This document shows, one piece after another, positions 46,666 through 55,986 of a stretch of 64,000 nucleotides of DNA (the first letter of the stretch is position 1; every line of letters starts with the position of its first letter). The notes beneath the pieces are model-generated. The model ran no database searches. It saw only the letters and a list, made by a program, of their open reading frames with translations, and was not told the DNA's origin. Location: assembly GCF_014638355.1 (NCBI RefSeq), contig NZ_BMFK01000006.1, positions 1 to 64,000 of the forward strand. The letters are read 5' to 3'. A program made the position numbers and the translations under genes. This DNA is from Priestia taiwanensis. GTDB lineage: Bacteria; Bacillota; Bacilli; Bacillales; Bacillaceae_G.

Positions 46666-47028
46666 ATGATTACACCTATCTTTCGGATTTTTGATGTTGA
46701 AAAAGCCCATTTGTTTTATGTCGACTACTTAGGATTCCAACTAGACTGGGAACATCAATATGCAGAAAATATGCCTTTTTATTTTCAACTTTCGTTCCGA
46801 GATATGACTCTCCATTTATCTGAACATCATGGAGATTGCTCTCCCGGTAGTGCTATTCGAATAAACATACGTGGTCTAAAGGATTATCACGCTTCTTTAT
46901 CACAAAAGGAATATGCTTATGCTAATCCAAACATCGTAAAGGCACCTTGGGGGACAATCGAATTAACCGTTGTTGATCCCTTCTCCAATCGAATTACTTT
47001 TTACGAAGAGATACATGAACAAGCCTAA
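46666..47028 (+). CDS. Glyoxalase/bleomycin-resistance-like VOC protein
   Basis: A 120-aa single-module VOC protein. The start ITPIFRIFDVEKAHLFYVDYLGF and end VVDPFSNRITFYEE match the bleomycin-binding-protein/glyoxalase group. The function is unknown. A ribosome site AGGAG precedes the ATG; single gene convergent with the kinase operon. Confidence 0.85.
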   Translation: MITPIFRIFDVEKAHLFYVDYLGFQLDWEHQYAENMPFYFQLSFRDMTLHLSEHHGDCSPGSAIRINIRGLKDYHASLSQKEYAYANPNIVKAPWGTIELTVVDPFSNRITFYEEIHEQA

Positions 47029-47049
47029 ATAATATCGTTTATAAAAAAA

Positions 47050-47083
47050 TCCCTGTCGTTAGATTTTATCTAACGACAGGGAC
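47050..47083. terminator. Bidirectional terminator
   Basis: Arms TCCCTGTCGTTAGA / TCTAACGACAGGGA around TTTTA, with U-tracts, between convergent genes. Confidence 0.88.
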
Positions 47084-47096
47084 ACACCGATTTCAT

Positions 47097-48212
47097 TCAA
47101 CATTCGTTCTTATCATTTGTTGCCGATACTGCATGTAAAGGGAGCGTAAACCAAAACGTATGCTCATTACCATTTGAGTGAACTCCAATTTCACCATGAT
47201 GAGATTTCACGATTTCTTTTGTGATAGCTAGTCCTAATCCTGTCCCTCCCGTTTCGCGACTACGTGACGGATCCGTTCGGTAAAATCGTTCAAAGATTTT
47301 ATCCTGTTCTGTTTCTGGAATTTCCTGTCCTGGACCACTAATACAAACTCTGTACTCTCTATCTAGACACTCTCCTGTTATCGTAATTGGCCCCGTCCCT
47401 CGATAATAACGAACAGCATTATCAAGTAAATTACTGAGAACTTGTGTAATGCCCCCATTGTATACATTCACCAATCCGTTCTCCACCTTACATCCTACTT
47501 CGATATCTGCTTTCTCCATCGTCCAACGAAACATCTCTACTGACTGTTCCATTAGAAGTGCCATGTCTACTACTTTCTTGTCAGAAAACAATTGTTGGGA
47601 TACAGAATCCCATTCTTTTAGCTTCTCTAATTGTTCTACCATACTAATAAGTCGCTTCGACTCTTCATGCAATGATTCATATAACTTTTGATCCCCTTCA
47701 ATTACCCCATTCTTCATGGCGTTAAGGTAGCCATTTAAATTAGATAAGGGTGTTCGAAATTCGTGGGACAAGTCGGATATAAGCTTTTGTCGATACTGTT
47801 CATTGTTTTTCAATTGCTGCACTAAGCTATTAAATTGAACAGACAATTGTCCAATTTCATCCTCAGAGCTTACCTCGATAGGAGTAGGATATTGCCCCTT
47901 TTTCATACTTTTCGTTGACTCAATTAATCCCCTTAACGGGCGTGTCAATGTTCTCGTCAAATAAAAATGTACGATACTTCCCATCACAATTGCAGTAACG
48001 CTAAATATCCATAAGTATTGAAAAAGTGTGGAATCAAATTGATTTAATTTCTGCACATCCATCGCTTCCATTCCATCTACTAGAAAACAAGCTGTATTAT
48101 AGATCGCCCAGCTACTTAAGACAATAAAAGAAGCAACAATGACGATATTTAGAAATGTTAACCGCCATAAAAAACGTTTCGGTAACCATGATTTCTTTCT
48201 ATCATTACTCAT
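47097..48212 (-). CDS. Sensor histidine kinase (with CcdA/TlpA operon)
   Basis: A 371-aa membrane kinase: TM1 ~21-44, a short loop, TM2 ~66-88, HAMP, HisKA with His150 in DLSHEFRTP, and HATPase_c (NLLDNAVRYYRG, GTGLGLAI). ATG 48212 overlaps the response-regulator stop by 8 bp; the frame start at 48287 would give an 83-bp overlap and lacks a good ribosome site. Last gene of an operon whose first genes encode thiol-redox proteins, so it may sense an extracytoplasmic redox or oxygen-related signal. Confidence 0.88.
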   Translation of the reverse strand: MSNDRKKSWLPKRFLWRLTFLNIVIVASFIVLSSWAIYNTACFLVDGMEAMDVQKLNQFDSTLFQYLWIFSVTAIVMGSIVHFYLTRTLTRPLRGLIESTKSMKKGQYPTPIEVSSEDEIGQLSVQFNSLVQQLKNNEQYRQKLISDLSHEFRTPLSNLNGYLNAMKNGVIEGDQKLYESLHEESKRLISMVEQLEKLKEWDSVSQQLFSDKKVVDMALLMEQSVEMFRWTMEKADIEVGCKVENGLVNVYNGGITQVLSNLLDNAVRYYRGTGPITITGECLDREYRVCISGPGQEIPETEQDKIFERFYRTDPSRSRETGGTGLGLAITKEIVKSHHGEIGVHSNGNEHTFWFTLPLHAVSATNDKNEC

Positions 48213-48888
48213 AAACAAACTTATACCCCATTCCTCTAACTGTACAAATACGCTTTGGAGAAGATGGATTATCTTCAATTTTTTCACGTAGCTTTTTTAT
48301 ATGGGCATCAATTGTGCGATCCAATACAGTCTTTTCATCATATGGGTACAATTTATGAATGAGGTCTTCCCTTGATAAAACAATATTAGGATTCTCCATA
48401 AAATAAGAAAGAAGCTGAAATTCATGTTTCGTCAAATTCAATTGTTTATCGAACAACATGACCTCTCCTTTTCTCGGTTTTATACATAGCCCATCATAGG
48501 TCATTTTTTCGCAAAACTGTCCCATTCTCCGCAAGACTGCCTCAACATGCGCCACTAATTCATCCGGATCAAACGGCTTTGTTAAATATCCATCCGCTCC
48601 GATATTTAACCCATTAATTCTGTCACCTATTTGCGTTTTAGCAGAAAGAATGATGATTGCTACTTCATTTCGTTCTTGCTCCCTAACCCATGTACAGAAC
48701 TCTTCTCCACTAAGTTTAGGTAACATTAAATCAAGCACAATTAAGCATGGATGGTGTGTCAACAAAGCATCTTTCGCTTCTTCCCCATCCTTAGCTTCCA
48801 CAACATCGTATCCTGCCTTTTTCAAATAGATTCTAATAAGTTCACGAATCATGTTATCATCTTCTACGACTAATATTGTTCGTTTCAT
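48205..48888 (-). CDS. OmpR-family response regulator
   Basis: A 227-aa regulator: receiver EDD at 9-11, phospho-acceptor Asp53 in VLDLMLP, LTKPFDP lysine, and C-terminal winged helix ending GMGYKFVYE. ATG 48888 (AGGTG 6 nt upstream) is preferred over 48918. Fourth gene of the ccdA-linked operon; partner of the kinase that follows with an 8-bp overlap. Confidence 0.9.
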   Translation of the reverse strand: MKRTILVVEDDNMIRELIRIYLKKAGYDVVEAKDGEEAKDALLTHHPCLIVLDLMLPKLSGEEFCTWVREQERNEVAIIILSAKTQIGDRINGLNIGADGYLTKPFDPDELVAHVEAVLRRMGQFCEKMTYDGLCIKPRKGEVMLFDKQLNLTKHEFQLLSYFMENPNIVLSREDLIHKLYPYDEKTVLDRTIDAHIKKLREKIEDNPSSPKRICTVRGMGYKFVYE

Positions 48889-48927
48889 CCGAATCACCTC
48901 TTCTCCTATTGTACGCATATATAGAAG

Positions 48928-49521
48928 CTATTTCATCTGTTCGACTATTTGTACCATCATCTCATGATTTAATGCACCTAACGCTTTATAGTGAATTATT
49001 CCTTGGGAATCAATCATATAGGAAGTCGGAATCGGACGTACTTCATATTGAGTAGCTACGTTAATTTCTTCATCTAATAAAATTGGGAATGGTAATCCAA
49101 ACTCATTTACAAAACTTTGTACTGCTTGTGTCCCAGGTTCCGTTTGTGTCAAATTAACTGCTAGAATCATCACATTTTGTTCTTCATAGAGTTTCACCAT
49201 ATCTGGCATTTCCGCACGACATGGCGGACACCAAGTAGCCCAAAAGTTCACCATGACCCGTTTGCCTCGGTAATCTGATAGCTTTGCGGTCTTCCCGTCT
49301 AACGTTTGAAGTTGAAAATCAGGAGCAATATCCCCTACATTTAATCCCACAATGGCATTCTGTGTTTTCTCATTTTTTTGTGTCTCATTAGCGGAAGAAA
49401 CTTCTTCTTTCTTATCCTCTTTGACCTCTGAGCTCAACGTATGATTCGTTTGGAAAGCAAGCTCATAGACGGTCCAGCCAAGCATCCCAAATAGAACCAT
49501 AATTATCATTATTTTTTTCAT
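48928..49521 (-). CDS. TlpA/ResA-like membrane thiol-disulfide oxidoreductase
   Basis: A 197-aa redoxin with an N-terminal membrane anchor (~4-21) and an extracellular thioredoxin fold. The active site WCPPC is at Cys98-Cys101 within WATWCPPCR, preceded by APDFQLQTLDGKTAKLSDYRG. Proteins like this reduce apocytochromes or other extracytoplasmic disulfides using electrons from CcdA, whose gene lies 16 bp upstream. Which partner it serves is unknown. Confidence 0.92.
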   Translation of the reverse strand: MKKIMIIMVLFGMLGWTVYELAFQTNHTLSSEVKEDKKEEVSSANETQKNEKTQNAIVGLNVGDIAPDFQLQTLDGKTAKLSDYRGKRVMVNFWATWCPPCRAEMPDMVKLYEEQNVMILAVNLTQTEPGTQAVQSFVNEFGLPFPILLDEEINVATQYEVRPIPTSYMIDSQGIIHYKALGALNHEMMVQIVEQMK

Positions 49522-49537
49522 TATAAGTACCTCCTTC

Positions 49538-50275
49538 TTAACCTAACTTAGCAAACCAGCTATCTTGTACCAGTTGTAAGAAGAAAATAGAAATGCGAGT
49601 CATTTGTCCTGTAAAGAGCAGCACACCCATCATAATCATCGCGATTCCACCTATCTTCATAATCTTTTGGCTATGTTTGACAAGCCACTTCGCAGAACCT
49701 AAGAAGAATGTCAACACAAGGAACGGAATCGCAAAGCCAATAACATACATCATCGTGTATAACGCACCTTCCGTCGGATTACTGCCCGCTATTACTAAAA
49801 TAGATGAAAAGATTGGTCCTATACACGGTGTCCATCCCGCAGCAAACCCCATTCCAACAAAAACAGTGCCCATATATCCTACTGGTTTCTTTGAAAAACG
49901 GAATCGTTTTTCGCGCATCAGTGGTGTAAATTTAAACCAACCTGTCACAAATAACCCCATTATAACAATAAAAATCCCTGCTATTCTTTGTAAGAACAAG
50001 CCTGTATTACCCGATAATACACCTTGAATCCATTGTCCTAAAAAAGAAACACCAATACCTAAACTAATGAAAATCATCGAAACACCGATGAGGAAAAAGA
50101 TAGCGTGTACGAGTAATTTACTACGTATTTTTAGTGTGTTCTGCGTCTGAATCTCCTTAATACTCATCCCTGTAATATACGATAAATATGCTGGAAGAAT
50201 AGGTAGCGTACACGGTGAAAGGAAGGATAAAATTCCCGCGCCTAACGCAAGCCAAATTGTAATATCTGTTGTCAT
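49538..50275 (-). CDS. ccdA: CcdA-like electron-transfer membrane protein
   Basis: A 245-aa integral membrane protein with six TM segments and the CcdA/DsbD-beta signature: SFLSPCTLPILPAYLSYITG and GMGFAAGWTPCIGPIFSSIL, each carrying one conserved cysteine. It moves reducing equivalents from cytoplasmic thioredoxin to the extracytoplasmic redoxin. Overlaps the preceding membrane-protein gene by 4 bp (ATGA). Bacillus genomes usually have another ccdA in the cytochrome c cluster, so this is likely a paralogue. Confidence 0.9.
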   Translation of the reverse strand: MTTDITIWLALGAGILSFLSPCTLPILPAYLSYITGMSIKEIQTQNTLKIRSKLLVHAIFFLIGVSMIFISLGIGVSFLGQWIQGVLSGNTGLFLQRIAGIFIVIMGLFVTGWFKFTPLMREKRFRFSKKPVGYMGTVFVGMGFAAGWTPCIGPIFSSILVIAGSNPTEGALYTMMYVIGFAIPFLVLTFFLGSAKWLVKHSQKIMKIGGIAMIMMGVLLFTGQMTRISIFFLQLVQDSWFAKLG

Positions 50276-50934
50276 CTGTTCAACCTCTTTCTATTCATAA
50301 TTAGTCCTATGCTACATATAAACATAATGATATAAAAACTACTATGTAAGTAGAAATGAAAAACGAATGTCGTAGAAAACACTGATAGTGCCCACTTTCC
50401 TATACTCCATCCAACGAGTATGATGCACGCAATCCTGTCTGTTTTTATTTTCTCCTGCAGTAGAATCACTATCGTTAGAAGCATCACAAGTAACCCTAAA
50501 TATCCCCATGTCTGTACCTTATCTCCCCATAGAATTTGGATAAATTCATATATTAAGGATGAGCTTAAGAAAATTACGATAAAAGAGAAAAGAACACTCC
50601 ACATATGAAATGTGCTAGTGATAATTCTATACTTGGCATATAAAATCGTTGCAAGCACTGCAAAATAAAATGCTTTCGAGTCACTTGGATATGCCACAAT
50701 AGCGCGTGGATCAGCTAGAAATACAGAAAAATTAATCACTATTTTCCCTATCCATAATGAAATAACAAACGCAGTAAACAATGAGCTTATTTCATCTATT
50801 CTCTTCTTCGTCTCTACTTTTGAATGGGAACTAATGATGAACGTAAAAAAGAGAAACCCTACTATGAGACTTATCACAAGTATGACAAGGGAACTTTGAA
50901 TGACAAGGGAACCAATTACCCAAGCTGAAGGCAT
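50272..50934 (-). CDS. Hypothetical multi-TM membrane protein, first gene of redox operon
   Basis: A 220-aa protein with about seven hydrophobic segments and no recognised family motif. It overlaps ccdA by 4 bp, so it is translationally coupled to it. Conserved coupling suggests it supports the CcdA/TlpA redox relay, but the sequence gives no direct clue. Confidence 0.72.
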   Translation of the reverse strand: MPSAWVIGSLVIQSSLVILVISLIVGFLFFTFIISSHSKVETKKRIDEISSLFTAFVISLWIGKIVINFSVFLADPRAIVAYPSDSKAFYFAVLATILYAKYRIITSTFHMWSVLFSFIVIFLSSSLIYEFIQILWGDKVQTWGYLGLLVMLLTIVILLQEKIKTDRIACIILVGWSIGKWALSVFSTTFVFHFYLHSSFYIIMFICSIGLIMNRKRLNR

Positions 50935-51056
50935 CGTATCAGCCCTCCTTTTTCATCAAGATTATTCCTACATTATAAAAATGAAATATGAAAATTTGAT
51001 GAAAATAAATGAAGAATGTGCGTTAAAGTTCTAAAGCTTTCAACAAATATACACAA

Positions 51057-51088
51057 AAAACACCTCTCTATTTTTTGAGAGGTGTTTA
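51057..51088 (-). terminator. Terminator of the FAD oxidoreductase gene
   Basis: Arms AAACACCTCTC / GAGAGGTGTTT with U-tract, past the stop at 51103. Confidence 0.88.
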
Positions 51089-51102
51089 AAACATGTACTT
51101 CT

Positions 51103-52440
51103 TTACTGAAACGGCGGGATACTTTGTGGAAAACGAAACACATTTTCTGGATCGTATTTTGTTTTTACTGTTCGAAGGCGTGCAAAGTTTGAACCATAAT
51201 ATGCTTCTCCGAAATCTCTAATGTTTTGGTCTGGAACATTCACATACGAACCTGTCACATATGGTTTGATTAGCTGACGTACTCGTTCAACAGATGCAAG
51301 GCTCGCTGCTTCTTCCGATGGCTCCTTCCACGTAGCATTCCATTCTGTGTAAAATAACGGACTACGCCAAAAGAAAGCTGTCTCTTTGCTAGGAACTTTG
51401 CTAATCTTGCCACCCCAATTAATAAAGAAGAAATTAGATTCTGTCCCTGGTGACTCTTCTAAAAATTGCCTCATAATAGAAATTGGCTCGTCCGTCCAGA
51501 GATTCAATCCCCAAGCAGAAGAGAACTTAAAATTTTGATCTGCTACAGGTGGCTCAGGAGGATCTAAGAACTCGATTGCATCTAAATAAGGTAATTCTTC
51601 AATGATAATTTGCGTTGGTGTTCCAGTACTAGTTAGTGGCTCTAGTAATTGGATTGCCTCTTCCTCTGGGCCTAAGAAAATACCTACTGCATGGCATAAT
51701 CCATTTACTCTACTGAAAATCTCAAGTATACATCCTAATCGTGAATCGACAAACGGTGCCCATTCTTGCCACGCTCTAAATACGTCTTCAAATTGTTCCC
51801 ACGGCCAAATAATGTTGAAGACAGTTGCCGTAGTTGGCGCACGATGAACTTTAAACGTGTATTGTGTGTTATACCCGAAATTCCCACCGCCACCTCCTCT
51901 ATAAGCCCATAATAAATCCTCATTACAACAATGATTCGCTTGAATAATCTCCCCATTTGCATCTACTGTTTCTAACGCAAGAAGATTATCACTTATCAAG
52001 CCAATCGAGCGGGAAACGACTCCAAATCCACCACCCGTCGTAATTCCGCCAATTCCAACAGTTGGACTATCTCCAAATGGGGCCATAAATCCTTCTCGGG
52101 CTAATCCTTTTACAAGCGGACCGACACGTATTCCTGGTTGAACCGTTGCAATCGCGTTTCGTTTATCCAAGTACACTTTATTCATGTCACTCGTATCGAT
52201 AACAATACCTCCATTTACAACGGAAAGATTCTTATCTAACGCATGGCGACCACTTCTCACACGTAATGGTACGTCATTCTCACGAGCCCATTTAATCGCA
52301 TTACTTACATCACACGTATGTTGTGCAAAAACAAAAACAAGAGGAAAAGCATCCACATAAGGGTTCCAGTTCTTCACTGCCTCTATATAACCAGGATCCC
52401 CTTTAAAGATGACACGTCCCGTTAACTGTGTTCCTCCCAT
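51103..52440 (-). CDS. FAD-linked oxidoreductase (berberine-bridge-enzyme-like)
   Basis: A 445-aa flavoenzyme of the FAD_binding_4/BBE group: PCMH fold with RVRSGRHALDKN (His66 likely FAD-linked), GGGFGVVSRSIGLISDNLL and GGGGGNFGYNTQYTF, and a C-terminal BBE motif YYGSNFARLRTVKTKYDPENVF (FR). B. subtilis CotQ/YvdP is a similar spore-coat protein; whether this is its counterpart is uncertain. ATG 52440 (GGAG with 9-nt spacing) is preferred over 52458. Monocistronic. Confidence 0.9.
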   Translation of the reverse strand: MGGTQLTGRVIFKGDPGYIEAVKNWNPYVDAFPLVFVFAQHTCDVSNAIKWARENDVPLRVRSGRHALDKNLSVVNGGIVIDTSDMNKVYLDKRNAIATVQPGIRVGPLVKGLAREGFMAPFGDSPTVGIGGITTGGGFGVVSRSIGLISDNLLALETVDANGEIIQANHCCNEDLLWAYRGGGGGNFGYNTQYTFKVHRAPTTATVFNIIWPWEQFEDVFRAWQEWAPFVDSRLGCILEIFSRVNGLCHAVGIFLGPEEEAIQLLEPLTSTGTPTQIIIEELPYLDAIEFLDPPEPPVADQNFKFSSAWGLNLWTDEPISIMRQFLEESPGTESNFFFINWGGKISKVPSKETAFFWRSPLFYTEWNATWKEPSEEAASLASVERVRQLIKPYVTGSYVNVPDQNIRDFGEAYYGSNFARLRTVKTKYDPENVFRFPQSIPPFQ

Positions 52441-52685
52441 CGCTATCACTCCTATCAATTTTTTGTTGATTATCCCTCTTATCTAGCAATTAAACTACAT
52501 CACCTAATGAGCTGGTACATGACAAGTACCTTCTTTACTTACTATTGCTGATTACGTCATTGCTAAATTGACTCTACTATTTACTATATGAATGGAAGGC
52601 TACTATTGTTAAAACCTAGCTAATCTTGTATGAAAATATAATCAAGAATTTGTACTTCACTATACTCTTCTCGTCACTCAACTTA

Positions 52686-53642
52686 TTACCACTGGGTAAT
52701 GACATAGCGAAAATTCTCAATATATATTTCTTTTACTTTCTCTACTCGTCGCAGATGGTCGTAGAAGCTATCCGAAAATTTAAATACGTGACCGTAATCC
52801 CAATCTTTCTCACGATAACCCTTCTTCCAAAACTCCGTCTCACTCGGAAGTACAGCCGCTCGTTTTGCTCGCTGTAAAGGTAGCTGGTCCACAGGCGAAA
52901 CTAATTTGATTGCATCTTCTTGTTTTATATTCTTACTACTTCGGAGAACTTTCATTATTTTTAAAACGGGCAGTAACCCTCTCTTGAAAAAGGAAGTATG
53001 ACCAAGATCATATAAACTATTCAACGCATGGGAGAAAGTTAACATATGGCCAATTAAATCATGGTGCGATTCAGCTCGGTAAATCGTTTGAAACTGTGCT
53101 AACTCTTCTAAAACAAGTAGAGAAAGCTCTTCTGGATTTGATATAGGTGAAAATCCATCTTCGTCCGTAATCGTCATCCTTTTTACTTCCGAAGCAGAAA
53201 AGCCAATCCATGATCTGCCTGGAATCGTCCTTTCAAACGATTGTATGAGATCCGTTATTCCAGCAATCTCCTCCTCACTCCCCCATCCTTCTAACTCACG
53301 GATGGCTAACAAGCTCGCTGCAGCATAGATAACATTATGACCAACCCAATGAAGCTGATCAATCGTGTTATCAAGTGCTTCAAGTATCGCACGTACAGCA
53401 CTTCCTTCATCGTAATGAGCGTTATTTTGTCCCCTTTTTCTCTCTATTACGTTATTGGACATCTCTTTTGCTTGCCTAAAAACAAGCTCAGTAAGTTCCG
53501 AGTTTAGATCGTGATTATTTTTCATAAAAAAGTAACTACCGATACATGCCGCCCCGTAATGAGCCTTCCAAATGTCACCTGTTTGCGCTTTACATGACGA
53601 GATAATTGCTAATCCATCTTCCAATATAGATGTATGTAACAT
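52686..53642 (-). CDS. Hypothetical helical protein, unknown function
   Basis: A 318-aa, predominantly helical, soluble protein without TM segments or recognised motifs. ATG 53642 has GAGGAGGG 7 nt upstream; the frame start at 53687 is unsupported. A conserved-looking stretch is QLHWVGHNVIYAAASLLAIREL (with HW..HN pattern) and ESHHDLIGHMLTF. The next gene right (AlkD-like) is on the same strand 86 bp upstream, with a terminator between. Confidence 0.6.
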   Translation of the reverse strand: MLHTSILEDGLAIISSCKAQTGDIWKAHYGAACIGSYFFMKNNHDLNSELTELVFRQAKEMSNNVIERKRGQNNAHYDEGSAVRAILEALDNTIDQLHWVGHNVIYAAASLLAIRELEGWGSEEEIAGITDLIQSFERTIPGRSWIGFSASEVKRMTITDEDGFSPISNPEELSLLVLEELAQFQTIYRAESHHDLIGHMLTFSHALNSLYDLGHTSFFKRGLLPVLKIMKVLRSSKNIKQEDAIKLVSPVDQLPLQRAKRAAVLPSETEFWKKGYREKDWDYGHVFKFSDSFYDHLRRVEKVKEIYIENFRYVITQW

Positions 53643-53693
53643 ATTGTCCCTCCTCTCCATTTCATTCCTAATTATTACATCCCTCAAAAAAGA

Positions 53694-53719
53694 GTATCAA
53701 TCCTTCTTGGATTAATACC
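53694..53719 (-). terminator. Terminator of the AlkD-like gene
   Basis: Minus-strand arms GTATTAATCC / GGATTGATAC (one wobble) followed by TCTTTTTT. Confidence 0.78.
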
Positions 53720-53727
53720 CCACATTC

Positions 53728-54435
53728 TCAGCACCTTACATGTTTGCGTTTGAAACCAAGACGCCCTCTATCAACTTCTTTCTGTATGCTTTCGTAAGCA
53801 TTTAAAAAACTAGTTTTTTTCTTATCCCGTTTTACTTCTACTGTACCTACTTCCTTCGCGACCTCTAATGCCTTTTCATGTAGTGGTACATAGGAGACCC
53901 CCACAGTATATAGAAAATTATTCATAGCAGATTTCGTTCGTTCTGGCGAATGATGAATTGTTTTTTTTACCATTTCAAGCATATTGTAAATCTTACTTTC
54001 GGAAAATTCATTGTCACGGCGATTCCCTAATAGCCAGCAATAGCAGCTCCACCCCGCTGACATTCTCAACTCTTCACCACTTGCAATCCATTTATCCGCC
54101 ACATCTTGTGCAATATCTGATTCGGATAACGTTACTGCTACTACGTAATCAGACAACATATAAAAATATGCTCCGTCCATCCAACGATCAAAGTCCGACT
54201 CGCTCATAGCCTTTGGGTCTGCAATAATACCCGCAAAGTACATTGCATCGTAGTTACCTGTAGCATAGAGCTCTTCCGCTAACGGTTGATTTATTTTTAT
54301 TTTCTTTACGATTGGTTTCATGGCACCTGTAGCTACACCAAAAAGCGGCTCGTGTGCCCCATTAGATATGTACGTTTTTTTCGTTCGCTCCTTACCAAGA
54401 GCTTCAAGCTCCTGCATCACTGTTTCGAAATCCAT
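53728..54435 (-). CDS. AlkD-like DNA alkylation repair protein
   Basis: A 235-aa helical-repeat protein of the DNA_alkylation_repair (AlkC/AlkD, HEAT-like) family: YISNGAHEPLFGVATGAMKPI near the N-terminus, AMYFAGIIADPKAM, then WIASGEELRMSAGWSCYCWLL. AlkD glycosylases excise N3/N7-alkylated purines without base flipping; catalytic residues cannot be assigned with certainty here. GGAAG-type ribosome site. Confidence 0.85.
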   Translation of the reverse strand: MDFETVMQELEALGKERTKKTYISNGAHEPLFGVATGAMKPIVKKIKINQPLAEELYATGNYDAMYFAGIIADPKAMSESDFDRWMDGAYFYMLSDYVVAVTLSESDIAQDVADKWIASGEELRMSAGWSCYCWLLGNRRDNEFSESKIYNMLEMVKKTIHHSPERTKSAMNNFLYTVGVSYVPLHEKALEVAKEVGTVEVKRDKKKTSFLNAYESIQKEVDRGRLGFKRKHVRC

Positions 54436-55380
54436 CGTTTTGCACTTCCTTTCTTACCAACAAAATTCTTTTAATTGTACCTATATTTTTCATCAATTCT
54501 TCCATACTTCTCAATTTTACCATTACTCTTATTCAAATTGGATGTCTACTGTCTATCATTTCCCAACAACTCAGCCCACCACTTTACATGAACCACAAAA
54601 ATAAAGTTCCGATGTTTGTAAAAACAGATTGTACAATATTTATTATCTCTTTACACTTCTGCTTCTGTGTTAGAAAATGCATCAACTAAATGAGGCTGTG
54701 GGCTTTACCCTACTCCATACATTACGTGTGGCGAAGCTGCTGTTATGATTATGAATTTCTTTTATCGACAATAGACTTATTTAAAGCAAAATAAAATTAG
54801 ATAAAAAATGGGAGAATATATGACGGAATTCGTGGAACTTCTGTTGCAACAAAAGAGGAGCTTGTAACTATGCACGTACCTTGAAATTTAATATGAACTA
54901 AAAAGTGACGTATCCCACTAAAAAGGACACGCCACTTTCTAATTTACCCTTCTAAATAAAGGGCCTTCAGAATTATCTTAACTAGTCATTATGTATGACT
55001 TTACAATATTCATATAATTGGCCTTCTTATAAAAGCAGGACAAGTTCGCTATATGCTATTAGATTATAAAAATGAGTCAGTACAACCAGTATTAAAATGT
55101 CTAAAGTTTAAGGATAATTATAGGGCTTTTCGTAATATCTTGAGTGCAGTTCCGTAGTAATTAGTTTGTAGGTAATAGTTGGTGGTATTAAGTGGCGAAA
55201 ATAGCTTCGATAATTATAGCTACTTTGATATAGTTTAACTTCTTTAATCGTTGTTAATTTAATAAATTGATGAAGGCAATAAGGGATTAATTTCATCTAC
55301 ATATTTATAGATGAGCAATACTTAAGTCTCTTAAATATTTGTTTAAAATGCTAGCTTATAAAATTATGATAAAACCCAAG
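54436..55380. other. Gene-free AT-rich interval bordering the bacteriocin locus
   Basis: About 945 bp with no convincing gene. Short coding-like scraps appear in several frames (for example near 54815-54875) and an imperfect hairpin GTGACGTATCCC/GGACACGCCAC at 54903-54937, but every frame is broken within about 60 codons. A 62-codon open frame at 55108-55296 has no ribosome site. The most likely reading is a decayed remnant at the edge of an acquired segment. Confidence 0.55.
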
Positions 55381-55659
55381 TTATTTAGCATTTTTGTACA
55401 ATTGAAACGTATAATCTGTCCCATTTTCATTAGTTGGATCGAGTGAGTCTGGACTAAGAATTTTCATTTGATACGCCTTAGAAACAATCCCTACCCTCGT
55501 TTGTACCTTAAGTTTTTTGGTCACCTTACTAATATAGTATTCGATCATCCTTTGAGAATAGTTCAGTTCATGCGCAATGAGCTTATTCGGCATTTCTTTA
55601 GCAATCATTTTAATGATTTCTACTTCAATTTCAGATATATTTGGGGTTTGATTATTCAT
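55381..55659 (-). CDS. Stand-alone LuxR/GerE-type HTH regulator
   Basis: A 92-aa regulator made only of a LuxR-type DNA-binding domain: ISEIEVEIIKMIAKEMPNKL, then AHELNYSQRMIEYYISKVTK (the recognition helix region) and VQTRVGIVSKAYQMKIL, followed by a short polar tail. No sensor or receiver is attached. It is divergent from the bacteriocin-like gene, with a 327-bp intergenic region that contains dyad sites, so it probably controls that gene. Good ribosome site (AAGGAG) before the ATG. Confidence 0.82.
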   Translation of the reverse strand: MNNQTPNISEIEVEIIKMIAKEMPNKLIAHELNYSQRMIEYYISKVTKKLKVQTRVGIVSKAYQMKILSPDSLDPTNENGTDYTFQLYKNAK

Positions 55660-55759
55660 TTCTACTCTCCTTATATTATCGTATCTCAGTAATAAACTCT
55701 TAAAACAATTCTACTATTTCCCCCTAAACTTTTCCATATTATTACAGAATAATACCGGC

Positions 55760-55793
55760 ATATACGTAATTTAGCTATTCCCGATACGTATAT
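55760..55793. promoter_or_regulatory. Inverted repeat near the LuxR-type gene
   Basis: Perfect 9-bp arms ATATACGTA (55760-55768) / TACGTATAT (55785-55793) with a 16-bp spacer, about 100 bp upstream of the regulator start on its strand; a candidate autoregulatory site. Confidence 0.45.
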
Positions 55794-55868
55794 ATATTAT
55801 TAGCAACTCTTAACTCATTATGAATAGGGTACACGAGTAATCATCTCAGTAAAAGTGAATTTTCCCAT

Positions 55869-55932
55869 TATTGCGGAATTACGCAATACTATTCAGAATC
55901 TATTGAATTATTAGATAACTACATAATATTAT
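55869..55932 (+). promoter_or_regulatory. Promoter and activator-position dyad for the bacteriocin gene
   Basis: -35 TTGAAT (55903-55908), an 18-bp spacer, -10 TATTAT (55927-55932). Perfect dyad TATTGCG/CGCAATA (55869-55888) lies centred about 60 bp before the predicted start, the position used by LuxR/NarL-type activators. RBS GGAGG at 55974-55978. Confidence 0.55.
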
Positions 55933-55986
55933 AGAGTCATCCTAAGGCCTAGGAAAAAAACTTAAAATTACTGGAGGAAATAAAAA

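Noticed and set aside
55108..55296. 62-codon open frame on the minus strand in the decayed interval
   Set aside because: No ribosome binding site, Tyr/Ile/Leu-rich low-complexity translation and no recognisable family.
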